Shown here one piece after another: positions 8,712 to 18,034 of a DNA stretch of 64,000 bases. The notes under the pieces were generated by a model. The model saw nothing but the letters and a program-made list of their open reading frames with translations. It had not been told where the DNA came from and ran no database searches. A program made the translations under genes and the position numbers. The DNA is from Rhynchopus sp. YZ270_cl-10 (taxonomy: Eukaryota; Euglenozoa; Diplonemea; Diplonemida; Diplonemidae): the NCBI GenBank assembly GCA_964035575.1, contig OZ037846.1, positions 523,501 to 587,500 of the forward strand, written 5' to 3'. Positions within the stretch are counted from its first letter, which is position 1; each line of letters opens with the position of its first letter.

Positions 8712-10445
8712 CTACTTCACGGAACAGATCTGAGGGCAACACACAACACTGCACGTCCCAGAAGGAACTGCGTGTGCTGGTGTGCCAACCCCTCCCGCAG
8801 CTGTCCATGCCATAGCAACGTCAAGGTCAGACTGCTCACCACGTAGGTACCCACGCACGGCAATGTTGTACTCCTCCCAATGCTTCTTCCCACCTATCAT
8901 GTACATCCACTCGTCAGCTGAAACTGCCGTGTCCTCTTCTTTCGCAATCAGTTCCGCCACAACCTGTGCCTCACAGCCAGAAGCAACCTCCACCTTGCAC
9001 GGAAGCAGACGCAGCTGGTGTTCGCACTCAGCATCGCTGAAGCACATCCTGTTGCACACCACATCACACCCCAGCATACGCCCCACACGTTCCAGCCCGT
9101 TCACATCACGCACAAGCTCCCCCACCATGCTGAACCGACGCATCACCTCACAACCCATGTCACCACGCAGCACCTTCCCAGTCGCAACACCAGCATTCAC
9201 CTTCTCACAAAAGCTGCTCGCACCCTTCAGAAGCAGGCTTGCTGCATGCAGTGCAGATGTGGCATGTGTCGCACACTGCTTCGAGGCGTTGAACGAACAG
9301 TGGATCCTGTCCCCGATGAACACGTCCACCATCCCACGTTTTGTCTCTGTTGCCTGCAGGGTCTTCAGGAGGAGAGTGGTGAAGAAGGAGGAGTAGGTCG
9401 CACTGTCCTTCTCCAGCAAATGCAGGGTGTCCTTCACGTTCAGTGTCAGCAGGGTTGTCTTCACCGAGGACAGACCCAGTGGCAGGCACACTGGCAAGTT
9501 CACACTTCTCGAATGTGAGGACTCTGTGGATGTGACTGCTGTCTCTGTCAGGTCACTCCCTTCGCTCTCTGAGTCCATCCTCTCCACCTCATCCTGAAAA
9601 GGCAGACACGTCTTCGGGAGGTACGCTTTGTACATGCGCAGGTTCTTCTCCAGTCTCCACAGGGCAGCAGTCATCCCCTCAGGCAGGTCACCCCCATGCA
9701 CGTCCAGCATCTCCGCCACCTGCTCCACGTCGTACCCCGCAAGAAGCGACGCAATCTCCTGCACAACGCTGATCGTGCGCCTCATTGACTCCTGCTCCTT
9801 CAGCACGTTGCGCGCAAACCTGCGTGTCACGAAGAAGTCGATCAGGAAGACAGCAAGGGAGGAAAGGGAGCCATGTGGGGGAAATGGTGTCTTGCAGGGA
9901 AGGAACTCGCAGTCTGCCTTTTCGATAGCCGCCGCTCTCCTGCTGTGTTCACCTTCGTACGGCAACAACCCAGGAAGGTCAAATAGGCCAAACCTGAAGG
10001 ATTCCTCACATGCCATCAGGAGAAGCCACACCACTGTCGCACCCACGAACCATACACTGTACCGTGATGGGACTTGCATCACAAGCAACATGTCCACGAG
10101 TAAGATCAGTATTGGCCAGGTAAGGTATTCATTAGTACGTGCGTCCAAATCCCACAAGCAGATTCCAATGACAAATAAGTACATGATGCCCACCACAAAC
10201 GTGGTGTGCAGTTGCTGCTTGCAGAGCACCTTAACAATGACAACAGACGCAGCTGTGACGAATATGCAAGAGCCTACTTCGTGAACAAGCCGGTCTTGTA
10301 TGCCATTCTTCTGCTCCTGAAGCAAAGAAAAAACAACAGTCAAGACAGCTGCGTACACACAGAACGCAAACATGGTGGTGCGCTTCTTCACCTCGTCAGC
10401 ACTGAGAGACCCGTCAATGGTCAGTGCGCTGTTCAGGCACCGCAT
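8712..10445 (-). CDS. Multi-pass membrane protein with degenerate class III cyclase domain, copy 2
   Basis: 577 residues from ATG 10445. From the TRRFARNVLKEQ segment through the YKAYLPKTCLPF motif and across the cyclase fold it is almost identical to copy 1. The first 205 residues differ more (for example AAVLTVVFSLLQEQ in place of AAVATLVASAFFKE), and the acidic linker reads VERMDSESEGSDLTETAV. The same catalytic positions are lost as in copy 1. The frame is open upstream for 24 further residues from an ATG at 10517, an extension absent in copies 1 and 3, so the shared ATG is preferred. It lies tandem to copy 1, 504 bp upstream of that copy's ATG. Confidence 0.85.
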   Translation of the reverse strand: MRCLNSALTIDGSLSADEVKKRTTMFAFCVYAAVLTVVFSLLQEQKNGIQDRLVHEVGSCIFVTAASVVIVKVLCKQQLHTTFVVGIMYLFVIGICLWDLDARTNEYLTWPILILLVDMLLVMQVPSRYSVWFVGATVVWLLLMACEESFRFGLFDLPGLLPYEGEHSRRAAAIEKADCEFLPCKTPFPPHGSLSSLAVFLIDFFVTRRFARNVLKEQESMRRTISVVQEIASLLAGYDVEQVAEMLDVHGGDLPEGMTAALWRLEKNLRMYKAYLPKTCLPFQDEVERMDSESEGSDLTETAVTSTESSHSRSVNLPVCLPLGLSSVKTTLLTLNVKDTLHLLEKDSATYSSFFTTLLLKTLQATETKRGMVDVFIGDRIHCSFNASKQCATHATSALHAASLLLKGASSFCEKVNAGVATGKVLRGDMGCEVMRRFSMVGELVRDVNGLERVGRMLGCDVVCNRMCFSDAECEHQLRLLPCKVEVASGCEAQVVAELIAKEEDTAVSADEWMYMIGGKKHWEEYNIAVRGYLRGEQSDLDVAMAWTAAGGVGTPAHAVPSGTCSVVCCPQICSVK

Positions 10446-10599
10446 CGTTGGGCTTTTGATCCTCACAAACCTTTGCTGTGTGTGGAGCAGGGGTGTGTGG
10501 ATGTGTGTTGTGTGCACTGGTGGGTGGTGTGGGTTCAGTGTTGGGAGATGGACGTAACCACCACAATAGGGGTACTTTGCACAGAACTTAATCTCACAC

Positions 10600-10660
10600 G
10601 GTACAGGGTGCGCATTTTAGTGGACACGGCTGTTTTGGTGATGGTGTGGGAGTACAGACA
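10600..10660 (-). promoter_or_regulatory. Cathepsin-type leader with upstream ATG, before cyclase-like copy 2
   Basis: The upstream ATG at 10615 opens a 26-codon frame (MRTLYRVRLSSVQSTPIVVV, then six more residues) that stops before the cyclase start. Similarity to the other leaders is lost beyond about 10650. Confidence 0.55.
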
Positions 10661-10661
10661 G

Positions 10662-10862
10662 TAGAAGGCGGAGTGGAGGACCAGCAAAGTCACAGCCGAG
10701 GCGCCTCTGGCTGGTTTGCCCAGAGACATAAACGAAGACTACGTGGTCACGAAGTTCGCCGACGTTCCGTTTGAGATACGCGACAGTCTCCTCAGTTCTG
10801 GGATGACAAGCAACGATGGTGTCCTGTGGTGTTCCCTTTGCAGCACCGTCATAAATCACTAG
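10662..10862 (-). pseudogene. Orphan coding scrap, family not recognised
   Basis: A minus-strand frame reads LLVIYDGAAKGTPQDTIVAC and continues with RTEETVAYLKRNVGELRDHV; it looks protein-like in composition but lacks a start in a sensible place and is cut by a stop upstream. The neighbouring stretch 10870-11390 has further open pieces, one with a membrane-like segment (VAFTVFCGAFTKR), but no recognisable gene. I read the 0.7 kb as the remains of one or two genes left between duplicated units. Confidence 0.35.
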
Positions 10863-11394
10863 GAGTCAATCGTGGATAAGAACCACCAGAGCAAAGCACA
10901 CGCTTCAAAGAAGCCGCTTTCGCTTGCTCCCACGACGGCGACGACGCGCGCATCCGCGGCAAGGACGCAAGCCGTCTTCTCCCATCGTGTCGCCCGAGGC
11001 CTTCATCGGGCCAGTTCCCTTGGAGTCCTTATTACAGGATTGACGTCCCAGCAGGCAGCTAGCTTGCCTCAACTTCGCACCATTTTTCGCAACCCCATCT
11101 GGTTCGTTGAGGAAACGCAGCAGCTCATCCGGGGGGGGGGAAATTCAGGAAAAGCTGTGGCATTATATTCACCCGGCAGCGCGTTGCGAGCCGTGTGTGC
11201 ATTCATTGGAGAGTCGATACTTCTCTTGGTAAAGGCGCCACAAAAGACGGTGAATGCGACCGCGGTGACGATGTGCATGCAACGTTGGAAGAGGCCCGTG
11301 AGTACTACGGCATACACCGCAGCACTGTGTTGGCTGACTTTGGGAGTATCAACTGCAAAGCAGTGTCGGCAGTGAAGAGGGGGCGTGGTGTCAG

Positions 11395-11784
11395 AACACA
11401 GCACAGTCTTAACGTAGCGGGACTGTATAATATCCGCCTCACACACTTCACAAAGGGTATGATGTACCTTGTCTGGAGGTGACATTGTACACCTGTTGCT
11501 TGGTGTTGAATAACGTCGCCTTTGTGCTGCAGAAACACAGAAACACAGAGACTGATGCAGAGATGTGTCACAACGACGTCGTGCACTCTCGTTGGGTAAG
11601 AACACCACATTCTCATCTTGTTCATCACTCGATAAATGACGGTGGGCTTTACATTTCGTGGAATCATGAATTCGACACAGATTGGTACTAAACTGGACCG
11701 AACATTTCCCAAACACAGTTATCAAGAAAGGTCTGTTGAACGTGAAGCAAGTGCCAGATGTAAATCTGAGCAAACACAACAGTG
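11395..11784 (-). repeat. 3' flank unit of cyclase-like copy 3
   Basis: Near-identical to 6111-6474. It follows the stop of copy 3, as its twin follows copy 1, so copies 1 and 3 share a longer duplicated unit than copies 2 and 4 do. Confidence 0.6.
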
Positions 11785-13521
11785 CTACTTCACGGAACAG
11801 ATCTGAGAGCAACACACAACACTGCACGTCCCAGAAGGAACTGCGTTTGCTGGTGTGCCAACCCCTCCCGCAGCTGTCCATGCCTCAGCAACGTCAAGGT
11901 CAGACTGCTCACCACGCAGGTACCCACGCACGGTAGTGTTGTACTCCTCCCAATGCTTCTTCCCACCTATCATGTACATCCACTCGTCAACTGCTCCTGC
12001 TGGATCACTCAGCTGAGCCATTACTTCCGCCACAACCTGTGCCTCACAACCAGAGGCAACCTCCACCTTGCACGGAAGCAGACGCAGCTGGTGTTCGCAC
12101 TCAGCATCGCTGAAGCACATCCTGTTGCACACCACATCACACCCCAGCATGCGCCCCACACGTTCCAGCCCGTTCACATCACGCACAAGCTCCCCCACCA
12201 TGCTGAACCGACGCATCACCTCACAACCCATGTCACCACGCAGCACCTTCCCAGTCGCAACACCAGCATTCACCTTCTCACAAAAGCTGCTCGCACCCTT
12301 CAGAAGCAGGCTTGCTGCGTGCAGTGCAGATGTGGCATGTGTCGCACACTGCTTCGAGGCGTTGAACGAACAGTGGATCCTGTCCCCGATGAACACGTCC
12401 ACCATCCCACGTCTTGTCTCTGTTGCCTGCAGGGTCTTCAGGAGGAGAGTGGTGAAGAAGGAGGAATAGGTCGCACTGTCCTTCTCCAGCAAATGCAGGG
12501 TGTCCTTCACGTTCAGTGTCAGCAGGGTTGCCTTTACTGAGGACAGACCCAGTGGCAGGCACACTGGCAAGTTCTCATTTCTCGTATGTGAGGACTCTGT
12601 GGATGTATCTGCTGTTTCTGTCACGTCGCCCCCTTCGCTCTCTGAGTCCATCCTCTCCACCTCATCCTGAAAAGGCAGACACGTCTTCGGGAGGTACGCT
12701 TTGTACATGCGCAGGTTCTTCTCCAGTCTCCACAGGGCAGCAGTCATCCCCTCAGGCAGGTCACCCCCATGCACGTCCAGCATCTCCGCCACCTGCTCCA
12801 CGTCGTACCCCGCAAGAAGCGACGCAATCTCCTGCACAACGCTGATCGTGCGTCTCATTGACTCCTGCTCCTTCAGCACATTGTGCGCAAACCTGCGTGT
12901 CACGAAGAAGTCGATCATGAAGACAGCAAGAGTGGAAAACAGGCCAAGTGGGGGAAATGATGTCTTGCAGGGCAAGAACTCGCAGTCTGCCTTTTCCAAA
13001 ATCACCGCTCTCCTGCCGTGCTCACCTTCGTACGGCAACAACCCAGGAAGGTCAAACAAGCCAAACCTGAAGGATTCCTCACATGCCATCAGGAGAAGCC
13101 ACACCACTGTCGCACCCACGAACCATGCACTGTACCGTGATGGGACTTGCATCACAAGCAACATGTCCACAACCAGGATTATAATTGGCCAGGCAAAGTA
13201 ACTATAAGTGCGTGAGTGCAAATCCCACAAGCAGACACCTACGCTGAAAGAGTAGATATACCCCACCACAAACGTGGTGTGCAGTTGCTGCTTGCAGAGC
13301 ACCTTCACAATGGCAACAAACCCAAGGATGACAACTATGCAAGACCCGAGTTCGCTAACCATCCGGTGTTGCACGTCAATCTTCTGTCCCTGGGTCAGCA
13401 AAGCAAAAACAACAGGCAAGACAGCTGAAACCACACAGAACACAAACATGATGGTGCGCTTCTTCACCTCGTCAGCACTGAGAGACCCGTCAATGGTCAG
13501 TGCGCTGTTCAGGCACCGCAT
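11785..13521 (-). CDS. Multi-pass membrane protein with degenerate class III cyclase domain, copy 3
   Basis: 578 residues from ATG 13521, with an in-frame TAG upstream as in copy 1. The central helix and cyclase fold match copies 1, 2 and 4 almost exactly. Differences concentrate in three places: the membrane sensor (SAVLPVVFALLTQGQ), the acidic linker, and a short C-terminal stretch where AEVMAQLSDPAGAV replaces AELIAKEEDTAVSA. Metal Asp is replaced by Asn (TLNVKD) and the Asn/Arg pair is missing. It is the most upstream member of the tandem three. The duplicated 3' flank behind it ties it to copy 1. Confidence 0.85.
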   Translation of the reverse strand: MRCLNSALTIDGSLSADEVKKRTIMFVFCVVSAVLPVVFALLTQGQKIDVQHRMVSELGSCIVVILGFVAIVKVLCKQQLHTTFVVGYIYSFSVGVCLWDLHSRTYSYFAWPIIILVVDMLLVMQVPSRYSAWFVGATVVWLLLMACEESFRFGLFDLPGLLPYEGEHGRRAVILEKADCEFLPCKTSFPPLGLFSTLAVFMIDFFVTRRFAHNVLKEQESMRRTISVVQEIASLLAGYDVEQVAEMLDVHGGDLPEGMTAALWRLEKNLRMYKAYLPKTCLPFQDEVERMDSESEGGDVTETADTSTESSHTRNENLPVCLPLGLSSVKATLLTLNVKDTLHLLEKDSATYSSFFTTLLLKTLQATETRRGMVDVFIGDRIHCSFNASKQCATHATSALHAASLLLKGASSFCEKVNAGVATGKVLRGDMGCEVMRRFSMVGELVRDVNGLERVGRMLGCDVVCNRMCFSDAECEHQLRLLPCKVEVASGCEAQVVAEVMAQLSDPAGAVDEWMYMIGGKKHWEEYNTTVRGYLRGEQSDLDVAEAWTAAGGVGTPANAVPSGTCSVVCCSQICSVK

Positions 13522-13679
13522 CGTTGGGCTTTTGATCCTCACAAGCCTTTGCTATGTGTGGAGCAGGGGTGTGTGGATGTGTGTTGTGTGCACTGGTGGG
13601 TGGTGTGGGTTCAGTGTCGGGAGATGGACGTGACCACCACAATCGGGATACTTTGCACAGAACTTAATCTCACACGGGA

Positions 13680-13880
13680 GAGGGTGCGCATTTTAGTGAA
13701 CACGATTGTTTTGGTGATGGTGTGTCGTAGTAAATAGTGTGTGGAGCAGCGGACGTCAGGTGGGATCAAGACGTACTCTCTGCCGTGCGTGCATCGCGGA
13801 GACTAAGGGGAGTATGGCGAGATAACAGTACAATTGCTCCCCCTTTTTTTGTGCAAAATGTGTGGAAACAGTGAAAACAT
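13680..13880 (-). promoter_or_regulatory. Cathepsin-type leader and upstream unit of cyclase-like copy 3
   Basis: The upstream ATG (13691) opens MRTLSRVRLSSVQSIPIVVV and stops six residues later. Beyond the leader, 13770-13880 (GACGTACTCTCTG to TGTGCAAAATGTG) is shared with 8450-8560 and, in part, 23455-23530. Confidence 0.55.
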
Positions 13881-14365
13881 GGCATACATCCTTGCAGACC
13901 CATCCCCGTTCCGCGTATAAGACCCCACTATGACCACCAGCAGCACCTCTGCCAGTCTGCAAGGGTCATGTGCCGTGTTGTCTTTTTCGTCTTTCGCTGC
14001 AGTGTTGCTTTCTTCCTTCTCATTGCGTCGGTGCGCACGCTTCATGGATAAGGAGAGGTTGTGTGAATGTGGTGAAACGCACACACCTCGACCCGTCGGT
14101 GAAGTGTGGCTCTACTCCAACCCGCCCCGGATTAGAAAAATGGAAAAAAGGAAGGGTGTTCAATTTCCTTTTAGCATTGCATGTAATCAACAGTACTCTA
14201 TTCCTTTTTTAGGAGGAAAAGAGGGGGGTTTTGAAAGTTTGTTTGTTTTGTATTTGTTTTTGCTTTTGCTTTGGAAAAAGGGAGGGGGGAAAGGGGGTGT
14301 TGGTGCTTACCTGGAAAGGCGAAACCTGACTGCAGACAAATCGCTATGCAGTGGGGGGGGTTAGG
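13881..14365. other. Spacer with a T/G-rich repeat
   Basis: Mostly unassigned. Positions 14227-14278 carry the TTTGAAAGTTTGTTTGTTTTG word that recurs at 53826-53915, 54489-54575, 54595-54640, 56180-56270 and 57069-57150, each time on the same strand. No gene is visible. Confidence 0.4.
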
Positions 14366-15248
14366 GGGTTCCACGTATAAGGAAATCCTTAAGGACTTGC
14401 TGTCCAAAACCCATTTTTTTGAAATTTCGGTGAAGAAACCCACTAAAATGGGCGTGCCTGGCCGCAAATCGCCCTGGGGATCACCCATATATCCCAATAA
14501 ACCACCTGACGACCTTCACAGAGCATTTCTTGTCTCAAAAAAATCGATTTTTTGTGAAAAAAAGCCCAAAAACCGCGTCACGTTTGCGTCACGCTTGGTG
14601 ACCAAAATTTAACACTTGCCAAGAAATTTCTCCAATCAGACAAAAATCCTTCTAAACACCCGAAAAACACCTCAGTCCACTTCTTCTGGGGTCCCAGGGT
14701 GGAAATATATGGTTTTTGCAGCGTTTAGGGGTCCTGGGAGGGTCCCAGACGTATTCATGAGGGACGGAACCGCTTATAATGCCCGAAATTACCTCTTTTT
14801 TAGGGTGCTTTTTCACCTTAAAAATTCAAAAAAAAGCCCCTCGGAACTACTCGCCAGACCCCCTGCGGGGTGGAGAATCATATTTGCGATCACTTTTTGG
14901 GCTATTTTTCCCAAAATAACCTCATGTTACACTTATGTTACACTTGTCCCAAAATGGGGTATTTTGGCCTATTTTGGGACAAGTGGGACAAAAGTGGGAC
15001 ACGGGGTTATTTTGGGCAAAATAGCCCAAAAAGTGATCGCAAATATGATTCTCCACCCCGCAGGGGGTCTGGCGAGTAGTTCCGAGGGGGTTTGGACACT
15101 TCTGTGATTGTCTGAGCACTTTTTTTTGAATTTTTAAGGTGAAAAAGCACCCTAAAAAAGAGGTAATTTCGGGCATTATAAGCGGTTCCGTCCCTCATGA
15201 ATACGTCTGGGACCCTCCCAGGACCCCTAAACGCTGCAAAAACCATAT

Positions 15249-16309
15249 GGGAGCGTCCGCGAAAGACCCGCCCCTAAAGCTAACATCCATGCTTATTGGT
15301 ATTTCACTAATTAAAATTTTGGTATTTTATAAGATTTTTTTTTTAAATGAACTCAGAGTTAAGTTTCTGAGTTCATTAAAAAAAAAAATCGGTGAAAAAT
15401 TCCGAGTAGGTATTAATTTAGATAGGAAAAGCTATGTCAACAGCTATGTGTCCCCTTATTTTACCTGTAAATACTAAGGATATACAAGGAAATCCTCACA
15501 AACACCCATATAACCACCCACAGAACAACACAACAGGGGGAAATGGAATCAGCAGCCAAAGCATTCGCTCAGGAGCTGAAAACCCGGCCTTTCCGAGTCC
15601 TAAAAAACTTCGCCGAGCTGCAGGTGTATGCAGGGGTTCACTGGCAGGGGGACAAAGGGTGGGACGCGAGGAGCTGGATGCGCGAGGTGTGGAGCTCGAA
15701 GCATATGTCTCTCCATATGCAGAAGAGAACCACCAGGAGAAAAGGGGTGTCAGCCGTTTACTACTCCTGTAGTTGCATCACCGGCACCCCAGGAGGACAA
15801 TGAGAGCGAGACGGAGGAGGAAGAGGAGGAACAGGCGGACAATTGTCTGTAACTCTTGGAGAGACTCATCACGGAGGTCAATAGGGTCACTCAAAAAAGG
15901 GGGGTTTCTGCGAGAAAGTCGGCGTCGCCGCAGACGACCCGGATCGTGAAGCTCTTTCGCGCTCTATTTAGAGTGTTCGGAGGGGGCGACAAGCCTCCAC
16001 CCCCCTTCCCCCCCCCCCCCCCCCCCCCTTTTTGGTAATGGGTTTAGAGACAGATATTAGTGAATTCCTTCCTATATCCTTAGTATTTACAGGTAAAATA
16101 AGGGGACACATAGCTGTTGACATAGCTTTTCCTATCTAAATTAATACCTTCTCGGAATTTTTCACTGATTTTTTTTTTAATGAACTCAGAAACTTAACTC
16201 TGAGTTCATTCAAAAAAAAAGATCTTATAAAATACCAAAATTTTAATTAGTGAAATACCAATAAGCATGGATGTTAGCTTTAGGGGGGGGTCTTTCGCGG
16301 ACGCTGCCA
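15249..16309. mobile_element. Nested inverted-repeat element I inside F1
   Basis: Terminal inverted repeats of about 245 bp (15249-15495 and 16057-16309) start with AGCGTCCGCGAAAGACC. Each arm has a hairpin built on GAACTCAGAGTTAAGTTTCTGAG. The flanks are ATAT on both sides; taking out I and one ATAT restores exactly the arm junction seen on the other side of F1. The 560-bp middle has short plus-strand frames: one of 86 residues from 15543 and an overlapping one with an acidic tail (SETEEEEEEQ), with no domain I recognise. Confidence 0.75.
15543..15852 (+). CDS. Short overlapping frames inside element I, unrecognised
   Basis: Two plus-strand frames overlap: 15543-15803 (starts MESAAKAFAQELKTRPF) and 15628-15852 (ends in an acidic run and ADNCL). 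Neither resembles a transposase. If either is expressed it would be the element's own product; equally they may be remnants captured between the arms. These are the only plus-strand frames in the window that look more than random. Confidence 0.25.
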
Positions 16310-16650
16310 TATATTTCCACCCTGGGACCCCAGCGGATGTGGACTGAGGTGTTTTTCGGGTGTTTAAAAGGAGTTTTGTCTGATTGGAGAAATTTCTTGG
16401 CAAGTGTTAAATTTTGGCCCCCAAGCGTTACGCAAGCGTTACGCAAGCGTTACGCAATTTTGGGGTGTTTTTTCACAAAAAATCGATTTTTTTGAGACAA
16501 GAAATGCTCTGTGAAGGTCGTCAGGTGGTTTATTGGGATATATGGGTGATCCCCAGGGCGATTTGCGGCCAGGCACGCCCATTTTAGTGGGTTTCTTCAC
16601 CGAAATTTCAAAAAAATGGGTTTTGGACAGCAAAACGCCCTTGGTGGAAC

Positions 16651-17505
16651 CCCCTAGTCATAGGTGCCCGGCGAGTTAAAACAACTCGGCAACTCGCCCA
16701 AATTCGCCCAACAACTCGCCCATTTTTTTTGGGCGAGTTGTTTTTTTTTGGGATTTTTTATACACAGGTACACAGGTACACAGGTACACAGGTACACAGG
16801 TACACAGGTACACAGGTACACAGGTACACAGGTACACAGGTACACAGGTACACAGGTACACAGGTACACAGGTACACAGGTACACAGGTACACAGGTACA
16901 CAGGTACACGGTGGTTTTGTGTATCCCAAAGGAAGTCGTCGCCCAAAGCATTTTGACTAAACGTGCGAACGTTGCGAACCTGTAATCGATAGCAGACAGG
17001 AAAAGAGGATGAGCAGGCAGCGCCTGCCCGACCTGTGTGAAGTGAATCCGTGATTGCCTGACAGATGTCTGGGGAACCGTGTGTTCTGTGTGGGTAGCCA
17101 TGTACGGAGTATATCCCATTCCCCCCAGCAATTACCAAAAACCGTGAGTGTGCACGGTGACCCATGGACCACCGCGACCTAGTTACCACCTATGACTAGT
17201 CATATGACAAGGTGCATGTAATGAGTGGCGTTTGGCCTTAGCCCTGGTTGTTTTTCTTGAGATTATGTGTTGTACCAACGTTACATGTGTGTAACCTTAC
17301 AACGTCCCCTCCCATCCCTGTATGTTTTTGCCTGTATAAATGGGCGAGTTGTGGCCGAGTTGTGGGCGAGTTGTGCCGAGTATAGGGCGAGTTGTGGCGA
17401 GTATAGGGCGAGTTGTGCGAGTTTTGGGCGAGTTGTTTGGTAAAATCGTGGAGTTCGGACAACTCGCCCAAAAACGACTCGGCCGGCACCTATGCCTAGT
17501 GGGGG
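16651..17505. mobile_element. Satellite-armed foldback X, copy A
   Basis: The ends are inverted: CCCCCTAG(T/G)CATAGGTGCC at the left and its complement at the right. Both arms consist of variants of GGGCGAGTTGT and CTCGCCCA. Inside lies an ACACAGGT array and a 350-bp unique core. A second copy in the opposite orientation is at 50365-51235 with a near-identical core. No transposase frame is present. Confidence 0.75.
16761..16908. repeat. 8-bp minisatellite (ACACAGGT), about 18 units
   Basis: A perfect tandem array inside element X copy A. Copy B has about 13 units of the same word at 51009-51115, so the array has changed length since the copies separated. Confidence 0.9.
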
Positions 17506-18034
17506 GGGTGGTGGGTTCTGACGTTTCCATGTCAGAAACAGGCACCCAAGCAACTATGTTTTATGCGTTTGATATGTTTCCTCACCCAGATGACACCTAA
17601 ATTGTGGAGTTATACAGCACCGCAGTTCTTAGGAAATAATAAAAACTGGAGGGACGGATCAAAGGATTGGAATGATGTGTACTTCGGAAATAAAAGCCCT
17701 TCTCTTTTTTCTGTCTCGACCCATCTAAGGGGGGTACGTAAGTTTGTGTATAAGTGTGTAAAAATTGACCGGCCCTTTGGGTGTTTGCAAAAAAATAACG
17801 TACCGAGCAAAATTGCCAAAAAATCTACGTCGGTAGCAATCCAGCGCGACCCCTGGAAAAAGGATGTCTCTTTTTCTTTTTTTCTTTTTTTGATAAATTG
17901 TTGGAGTAGTGTAGTTGCCTCGGGTGTGTGTTGCCACAGTTGTGCAATCACCACTGTATTTTTTTTTGTGAATAGCTATCCCGAGGTTGCGCTACACACA
18001 ATAGTAGTAACCCCCTTCTCCTCTCCGCTCCCCT
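17506..18034. other. Spacer downstream of the PA-domain receptor
   Basis: Contains a short SINE-like repeat of family alpha at 17891-17955, 80 bp after the receptor stop. The rest shows no gene. Confidence 0.45.
17891..17955 (-). repeat. SINE-like repeat alpha, copy 1
   Basis: In the minus sense: GTGATTGCACAACTGTGGCA, then ACTACACTACTCCAACAATT and a run of A. It lies in the 3' flank of the receptor gene. Confidence 0.6.

Larger units (their letters stand above)
14366..16655. mobile_element. Palindromic foldback element F1, interrupted by a second element
   Basis: The left arm (14366-14975) and the right arm (14985-15248 continued at 16310-16655) are inverted copies of each other. Shared words include TGCTGTCCAAAACCCA, GGTGAAGAAACCCACTAAAA and GCGATTTGCGGCCAGGC. 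The centre, near 14980, is almost without a spacer. The right arm is split by element I (15249-16309). Without I the element would be about 1.2 kb. It codes for no transposase, so it would be mobilised in trans, as is known for foldback and MITE elements. A relic arm lies at 1190-1740. Confidence 0.8.

Noticed and set aside
14711-15244. The inner palindrome of F1 as a separate insertion.
   Set aside because: The relic at 1190-1740 has the same inner-outer arm junction without interruption, so the inner part belongs to F1 and element I is the insert.
16761-16908. Regular repeats that could suggest a CRISPR array.
   Set aside because: Units of 8 bp without spacers, inside a eukaryotic foldback element; they form a minisatellite.
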